Shown: positions 57,400 to 64,000 of the stretch, in pieces | Layout: the number at the start of each line of letters is the position of its first letter | Numbering within the stretch: position 1 is the stretch's first letter | Assembly (NCBI GenBank): GCA_023897205.1 | Contig: JAHWDD010000007.1 | Location: 4,526,001 to 4,590,000, forward strand | Direction: 5' to 3' | DNA from: Exophiala sp. HKRS030 | Lineage: Eukaryota; Ascomycota; Eurotiomycetes; Chaetothyriales; Herpotrichiellaceae | DNA: 64,000 nt | Notes under the pieces: generated by a model | The model's input: only the letters and a program-made list of their open reading frames with translations | Told to the model about the DNA's origin: nothing | The model's database searches: none | Position numbers and translations under genes: made by a program

Positions 57400-57980
57400 G
57401 TATGGTGAAGATGAAGCTGTCTCCACCATGAAGTGGTCTCCGCCTGCAGATACCGCTTCACCGATCATGCTTAGAGACGTTGTCTCATTATATGCTTATT
57501 CTCTTACTGGACAAAGTGAGTCATACCTCATCACTTGATTGAACTGTTCTGAACCTGTGTTTACAAGGGACTGCTACGATCCTGCAGGCGGCGTCCGGTA
57601 GGTAGTTGTACAACCACCGAGAAGACTTGAGATCTAATCCCGCGCTATTCGAGATGGAGTTGTAACAACAAACGGAATGCGCATATTGCGTGCTGACTCT
57701 TGTGAAACAGCAAAATAATTCTGCACTCTCCAGTACTTGAAACTTCCCTCGACCCAAGATCCGTCCCGGTAACCGTGCTGTGCCGTGGCTATGTCATTCT
57801 AGCGGTTTGTTGCTGAGCTGGATCAGTTGCAATGTGGATCTTGCCCACTCGGTTTCCAGTGGAGTTCAGCAAATCAGCGGAGGAGTGGCTTGTTGGGTCT
57901 TGATCGCTGGTATGATCCATAGATCTGATTTGCTACTTGTCAGACTATGGTACGGCATGAACCTTTGAAGTAAAGTGGTC
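57400..57980. other. Intergenic spacer
   Basis: Holds the kinase 3' region. No recognised feature. Confidence 0.45.
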
Positions 57981-58430
57981 TTACGTAAGTTGCACTGCGA
58001 CAACTTCATCAGCCCTATTTGCAGGTAGAACGCCTGGACGTTTCAGAGCTTCTTCTGCTCTTCCTAACACTGCTTCAATTTGTTGTGGGTCGATCGTGTT
58101 CAAAGGACGATAGAACGAAAACCCATGTTTTGTGTGGACTATATCTTTAATTGAAATCATGATGGCTTTGCCATTGCGGTAGACCCGACGCCAAATGGAC
58201 ATACTGAGGCCTCGAAGACGAACAGGTAGGCAGGTTTGGAATGTCAGTGTAGAGAGTGCTGGTTTCGCCTGGAAGGAATGTTGAAGGTCTGGGCTTAATG
58301 TCTTTGTCCATTTCAGTATCCATAAACCCGGGGCTGTAAGATCCTCATATGCCAGGCCGCTAGAGCGACGGGCAGGCACAGATTCATCGCCGTCCAGAAA
58401 TAGAGCGCGACATGAGTCGTAGATTCAGGC
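57981..58430 (-). other. Unrecognised coding-like fragment
   Basis: An open frame on the minus strand of about 148 codons with protein-like sequence (SIWRRVYRNGKAIMISIKDI, VHTKHGFSFYRPLNTIDPQQ, IEAVLGRAEEALKRPGV). It has no in-frame ATG near its start, and a splice donor-like GTAAGA overlaps its stop near 57985. It could be an internal exon of an unrecognised gene or a decayed gene. No family was recognised and no partner exons could be joined. Confidence 0.3.
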
Positions 58431-59598
58431 AAGATGTTGTGTGTTGGGACCATTGCTGGCAGTTTATCACATTTTCGCACCATCAGGAACAATCCTCGTC
58501 CAATTATCAGGCTACAATTGGCACTTTACGCGCTGGATGTGTGAAATGGCTACCATTACATGACTTAGATTGTGTCAGGAGTCTAAACACCCTCGGCTAC
58601 GACTAGGCAGAAGCAGATGCCTACAGTTATCTAGTACATTGTTGCCTGTTGCGGATGCCTACAGCCGCCGACTGCTGCCCATCAAAGAAGCAGTATGTCC
58701 AGACACTCATTTAGAGAGCCAACTACTTTGAAATGAATTTCTTGTCTTGGTTTACGCGTCAACGGATTCTACATGGTTATCATAACAACCTAATTAGATT
58801 AAGGGGCAACTTCTACGCCAAACGTACCATGTCGAACACTGGTCCAGCCTACTATTGCAACATTGAGTCTGAGTCTCTTGAAAGATACCGCCCTGGTGGC
58901 CACCACCCCGTCAAATCGACAATAAATGCTATTCGAGAAGGTGTCGCTTCCTTCAGAAGTTCAGATAGGGGGGTACTCGACCTTGTGGCTGGTCTACGGC
59001 TCCGTGCCATCTCGACTCGCTGCTGGATCGTCTAAAATAGTTTCCCCCCATGACGCACAGGGCGAGGGTGCCGTAAAGTCCTTTTTACCGAGAAGGAAAA
59101 TAGCCAGATGTGCTTTTCTTCATAAAAAAAAGAGCTTAGGACTGATAGTAGGGGGTGGTTCTATATATCAACCAAAGCCTCCCGCAGCATTTCAATGCAG
59201 CTCCACGCTTTTGAGAACATGGAACAGAGATTGGCTACTCTCTATGAGCTTACTTAATGTACAGTTCTCTGATGAACTTGGCCGACATGGTCAGAAATGC
59301 TGCTGTTCAACTTCGACGGACGTGGAAGAGGCTGCAGAGGACGACTCCTCCACTTTCTTGGACGCCGGTTGAGGATCTCTCTTCCGAATGTGATACAATA
59401 TTCGAAACCAGAACTCTAGAGTTATAAGAGGCGGTAGTAGTAGATATTGTAGAAAAGGACTAATATTTTCTCTTTGATCCCTACTCCCTCTTGGGCAGCT
59501 TTGCCATAGCAACATATCTTCGATCCGCGATTGCAACAACGCCAATCTCCCTTATCATCCTGAACAACAACGACTCCTCGCGCCATACCACACCACAT
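58431..59598. other. Intergenic stretch
   Basis: About 1.2 kb upstream of the coding-like fragment and downstream of the Gag-like gene. No recognised gene, repeat or RNA. Confidence 0.45.
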
Positions 59599-60456
59599 TC
59601 ATGTTGAACGACTCTTCATGCCCGCTGTGATTTCCTTAGGGTTGACACCGGCCTCAATGAGATTGATGTATTGAACCAGGCGATAGAAGGTTTGCTTGCT
59701 CAAATTCTGTTTTCCGCCATTCTCGTAAGTCGAATGGACGAAGGTGTACTTGTCTTTGGGCAACTCCAACATCAGATGCTTGATCATGTCAGGGTAAATA
59801 TTGAAGTCCTCGTTGACATATTCCCGGACATTGGCCTGGATACGCAAGAGCTCACCGACGAACCAAGTTGAAGTTGTATCAGCTTCCCACACGACACGCT
59901 TGAGCTCCTGCTTGGCCACTGACTGTCGAAGTTTTGCATCGATTTCAAACTGCCTCAAATGCTGGAATGCGTCGTACGGGTTCTTGAAATTCATCGAATC
60001 GAATTCATCCAACACCCCTTTGTCTAGACGGTTGCGGAGGAATTTGATCGCTTGACACGACTTGTTCTTCTCTTCGCGATATCGCCGCATCTCGACCATG
60101 AATGCTTCATGATGGATCTTGAGCTTGGCTATGTTCTCATCCAAGACCGCAAGCTGTTCCTTATCTGACGCTTCGGGGTTCTCTTCTTTCCATTCCACCT
60201 TGCCGTACCTCAAAAGACTGGGCATCGCAGGACCTGCATCGCGAGACTCATAGTACTGCATGTACCCTTTTGCAATTGCATCTGGTTTCAAGGATCGGTA
60301 CCAGGTGAGATAATTGTCAGATTTAAGGAGGTGAGGCGAGGAGAATTGGTTATAGAGTGAGCCATGGACAGATCGGAATTGAGGTGAAATTGGAGAAAGA
60401 GGCAGTGTTGATGCAGAGGTTGTGGGTGCTAGCGCGAGAGCTCCAGAGGAAGACAT
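59599..60456 (-). CDS. Solitary retrotransposon Gag-like protein
   Basis: Single exon, ATG at 60456 (MSSSGALALAPTTSAST), 285 aa. The segment HLLKSDNYLTWYRSLKPDAI resembles the NYxxW opening of Copia-type Gag (UBN2/DUF4219-like) proteins. Later parts (FRNRLDKGVLDEFDS-type helix, NPYDAFQHLRQFEIDAKLRQ, MIKHLMLELPKDKYTFVHST) fit the helical Gag core. No zinc knuckle, protease, integrase or reverse transcriptase follows, and no long terminal repeats were seen. It is either a remnant of a Copia element or a captured Gag gene. The frame is uninterrupted, which favours a gene that is still kept. The family call is tentative. Confidence 0.55.
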   Translation of the reverse strand: MSSSGALALAPTTSASTLPLSPISPQFRSVHGSLYNQFSSPHLLKSDNYLTWYRSLKPDAIAKGYMQYYESRDAGPAMPSLLRYGKVEWKEENPEASDKEQLAVLDENIAKLKIHHEAFMVEMRRYREEKNKSCQAIKFLRNRLDKGVLDEFDSMNFKNPYDAFQHLRQFEIDAKLRQSVAKQELKRVVWEADTTSTWFVGELLRIQANVREYVNEDFNIYPDMIKHLMLELPKDKYTFVHSTYENGGKQNLSKQTFYRLVQYINLIEAGVNPKEITAGMKSRST

Positions 60457-61410
60457 GATTGTGACCTTGGAGAAAGCTTGAGACAGCAGTGTCAATCTGA
60501 AAAAGAATTGAAGTTGTTGCTTTGAGACAGAGGTAGAAGAGGTTGAAGAAGAAGAACATGGTTTCCTGGACAGCGTTACATTTATACTTCGACCGCTTCA
60601 GCATTGCTTGAAGTCATAGAGTCAACACAAGCAAACTTTGAATTCTCAGAAAAACAATATATCAGATTTGTTTATTCACTTATTTGTGACGACGCAGAAT
60701 TCGGCGGGAGTGCGCATGTTGAAGTTAAAGTAGCCAAACATCACACGCTTGGAAATTGCCTATGCACGAAGCCGCGATTGCAATGTTGTCTCAATGCATC
60801 TAGCAAACACAAAACCACATGCATACTGAATATCTAGTATCAATTGGTGGATGTCTGGAGAATGCTTGTCTATTGGTGATGAACGTCTTTGTACCGGCAA
60901 TCGTGGAATTGATTCTAACCTCAGGCAGTGGTCGATAAACGACAAAACATTCTTTCACCCGGTACGATGGATTGTTGCAGCATTTACAGGTTCAAATTGG
61001 ACTACAATACTGCTCCTGATGGTTCAAATATGTATGCAGCCGAACCATGAGTTACAAAGGTTGAAGGTGGATGGAGTGAGAGTAATGTCACGTGATAAGG
61101 CTGCTTCGTCAAGGGGCTTCCACAAGATTCTGGCCTTCGGTTCAGAACTTCAGTCGCTGTCTACAGAGTCATGATGAACGGTCACTCGGTATGGTCAATT
61201 TCTCGTCTCCAAGTCACAGGTTCGATCCCAGAAAGCTATCTGTGGTGCACCTGTCACAAAAACAGGCTTTGAAGAGTACCCCAGTGAGGACGCTTTTTTA
61301 CATGTGAGGGAAGGTATGGACGTTTTCAGATGCACATATTGTTGTTTGATCATTATTTAGCACTATTTATGATTCGCGATAGGTCCCGACTCCGCTACCG
61401 GAATGCAAGA
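60457..61410. other. Intergenic stretch
   Basis: Promoter of the Gag-like gene and 3' end of the large DUF6604 gene. No gene was recognised. A tRNA B-box-like string at 61219-61229 is not part of a cloverleaf. Confidence 0.45.
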
Positions 61411-64000
61411 CTACACCTCTTCAACGTCAATTGCCTCAATTTTGTTGCCAGATTGAAGTTGCTCGGTTCGCTTGGCCTCTTCTTCAGAGACCTTGTATTC
61501 TTTCTTTCGAGCTTCTCTGGTGTCCTTCTTCAAGTCTCCGTTCTCGGTCAGCACGGTGGTCATCCCACCTGAAGCTCGTGCCATGCGGTAGACTTGACTG
61601 AATTTGTCAGTGGAAGACATGTCTTGCACAACTTTTGCCGCAATGCTCAAGACATCTTTTCGAGCCTGTGGGCTTTCAGGGAAGGATCTCGCCAGGACGA
61701 GCCATTGGAAAATCCAGCCGACGACGACGGTTGCATACTCATAGCATATCGGCTTATCTGAGGTATCCCCTCATAGATAGCGGTGCCTTGATCAATCTTG
61801 TTCAACACAAGGTAGCAGTTGATAGTCATTGTGAAGTAGTCAAAGGCTAGCTCTGAAACCTCGGTGTCCAATGCTGATCTAAGCGCACGGAGCAGCTTAT
61901 GCACTGGGATCTTTCGGTTGTGCTTCGCCTTCGTCTCCTTGTTCCTGGTGTTGATCTCCTCCAGCGACATGCGCTTGAGAATGGTTTCAAGGCTTTCATT
62001 GTCCCCGTCACCTCTGTTTGGCTCCATGTACTCACATCCACAATAGACTCGATGTCTGCGGCGTTCATAGCCTTGGGATCCTGGCCTTTATTGTATCTCT
62101 GTAATAACAACCGAGACACAGGAGCAAGCTCTTGTAGCTGTCTCGGGCCAGCTGAGGCATACTTTGGCCGATAATAGTGCTGGTTCGGAGCATAGTTTGC
62201 GATAGACATTCCCAAAACGGCGATTTGGTACCGTCGTGAGTACATTTCTGCCGTTGTGGGATATGCAGCAGCGAATAAATGGTGTGGATTTTGTAATGTC
62301 ATCATGAGTCTCATATCAAACCAATCGCCTGACAGCAATTTCTCCTGTCGAAGACAATTGTGCAGATGAGCTGCATTGATTATCATGTTCCACTCGTTAG
62401 CGAAGTGGATGCCCAGTTTCTGCAACCTTACCTTGGCTTGGTGTGCGATCAGTCCACAACGGGTTGGATGAATCTTTAGCAAGTCATATGCATCGACATA
62501 GAATGGCTTTAGTTTTGGCCAACCGGCATACACCTCTTCGAGATGCTCTTTCTGGAGAACCTTGTCGATGAAGAAGTGGGCGTCATACAACTCGTTTGGT
62601 AACTTGTTATACGCCATGCTGGTCAGTACAGCCACATTGTCCTTGGCCGATCGCTTGTGCAACTCACCTAAAGCCCATAGGTCACGAAAACCTAGGTTGG
62701 TATCATTTTTCATCGCATTGTTGATGTCCAGCACTACTTGGGTAGCAAAGACCATCCACATCGAGATGCTGTTGAAACTGATCATGTTCCTGTAGCCACG
62801 TACAAGCTGATCATCATAATCGTACTCCAGCTCCGCGATGCGGTTGAGGTGTAGATGATTGAATAGCCTCAGTAACAGAGCCTGGTCTCTTGTTAGATCT
62901 TCGATGGTGATTGCCGGGGCGCAGACATTGACGATCTCAGAAAATGGTTTAGGATCAGCACTCACACATAACAAAGCATTTGGCTTCACACGTCCGAGGT
63001 AATCTTCCATGAGCTTGGAGACCGCCCACAGTTGGCCAATATGAGCTTCAGCATTTCGATCTCGCTGAGACCGACGATCTCGGCGTCGGTGTCGTTTTGT
63101 GGCTTGCTGACCACGAACGACAAGATCTAAAAGGTCTTTTGGATGACGAATTGTGGATGAATGGCCCATGGCTTCGCTTTCCATGTGACGGGCAAGGTCA
63201 ATGCATGTATCTGACACCAATGCAGCTGTCACAAGATCGTGGTCGCCTTTCAAAAAGCCAAGCCAGGTCTCCTTGACCAGCTCTCGCATCTCTGCTAGAT
63301 CTTTTAAGAAGCAGTGAAATACAAGCACATGCTCCTGGAGATCATCTATAGTCTCGACTTCGTATTTAGTGGCAGTTTTCTTTGCTTTATTTGGTGCCAG
63401 TGAAAAGGTTTCGAGGTATTCTACCTCTTCCTTATCATCTTCATGATCGGATAATTGGCATAGACTCTCATAGATCGAGTTCTGGACCGGTAATGGTGTA
63501 GGTGGCGAGAGACTCGGTTCGTCAGTTTTGCGCCTGCGAGGAGCCAATTTGGCCTGCAATATAGCCCTCACCTGCTCAAGCACACCGATAAAATGCTTGT
63601 GGCCATCGTTGCTTCCCGAGTCCAAAGCATCATCTTCGTACGTTGCTCCAATGGAATTTCGGAGAGCAATTGATCGTTTGAGAAGTGCTATGAACGAATC
63701 CGGCACAACGACAGGAGGCTTCGTTGTAGAAGCAATCTTCTCAGCCATGGGCACATAATCCCGGATCTTGATCTTGTAGGCTCCTGACGGTTGTGCATTG
63801 CCGCCAGCTTGAGAGGCTCCCGCCCCCTTCTTTGAACGCCTCTTAGAGCCTTTCGCCTTGCCTGATGACTTCTCGGCGGCAATGGAAGGTGTCTCATCCG
63901 GTTGGTACCCGCAACGCCTCGATGTCACTGCCAGCCATGTTGCAATATAATCGGTGTCAGCTTTGTACTGAGCATACGTGCTGGTGAGATTGTCCGGCAA
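61411..64000 (-). CDS. Large DUF6604-domain protein (5' end cut by the window; two frameshifts)
   Basis: Reads leftward from the right edge. The first visible residues, LPDNLTSTYAQYKADTDYI and ATWLAVTSRRCGY, are the DUF6604 opening, so only the initiator codon or a few codons are missing. A Lys/Arg-rich linker (KAKGSKRRSKKG) and the second DUF6604 block (DYVPMAEKIAS, VPDSFIALLKRSIALRNSIG) follow. Several hundred mostly helical residues come next, with a basic patch (KRHRRRDRRSQRDR) and no recognised catalytic motif. Two frame breaks each need one base: run 62003-62006 (giving EVTGDNESLETILKR) and run 61767-61770 (giving YEGDTSDKPICYEYAT). With both added, the visible part is 2592 bases (863 aa) and ends NKIEAIDVEEV. 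The function is unknown in this fungal family. Confidence 0.85.

Noticed and set aside
61219..61229. GGTTCGATCCC, a tRNA T-loop/B-box-like string
   Set aside because: The flanking bases do not form a T stem and no acceptor or anticodon arm could be built.
61990..62040. GTGAGT..AAG intron in the DUF6604 gene
   Set aside because: Splicing there would give an immediate in-frame stop. One added base in the run 62003-62006 restores the frame instead.

Overview
The window looks like chromosomal DNA of a filamentous ascomycete (Pezizomycotina). Genes carry short GT..AG introns of about 45-110 bases. The gene set is typical of these fungi: HET domain, DUF3455, DUF6604, a thaumatin-like protein, a fungal cytochrome P450 and Atg27. 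No tRNA, rRNA, CRISPR array or prokaryotic-style operon was seen. Base composition is fairly even, with no AT-rich RIP-like blocks. The genus cannot be named from this alone.

Left part (1-27 kb) is mostly accessory metabolism. It holds an UNC93-like transporter, a P450, a 6 kb stretch with no recognisable gene, a HET-domain protein, a membrane acyltransferase-3 protein, a FAD monooxygenase, a thaumatin-like protein, a low-complexity hypothetical protein, a GNAT acetyltransferase, a flavin-containing monooxygenase and Atg27. The P450, both flavin enzymes, the acyltransferase and the transporter could act on small molecules, but no polyketide, peptide or terpene backbone enzyme is present.

Middle part (28-45 kb): prefoldin subunit 4, a short Ser-rich DUF6604-like protein, a secreted DUF3455 protein, the Golgi coiled-coil protein CASP, a ZZ-like zinc-finger gene remnant, an alpha/beta hydrolase and an MFS drug transporter, separated by long spacers with mini- and microsatellites.

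Right part (45-64 kb): two small hypothetical proteins (one headed by a 128-base GAA tract), the CORVET subunit Vps3, a Rab4-like GTPase with long low-complexity insertions, an SRPK-like kinase, a solitary retrotransposon Gag-like protein and a large DUF6604 protein that runs off the right edge. Vps3 and a Rab4-type GTPase both belong to early endosomal traffic, and Atg27 and CASP add membrane-traffic genes, but they are scattered and on mixed strands.

The clearest unexpected signal is technical or evolutionary. Nine genes are each broken by one or two single-base deficits that fall in short C or G runs, 11 sites in all. Adding one base at each site restores a family-like protein and a length divisible by three. 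This looks like systematic under-calling of C/G homopolymers in the assembly, so these genes are annotated as CDS with frameshifts rather than as pseudogenes.
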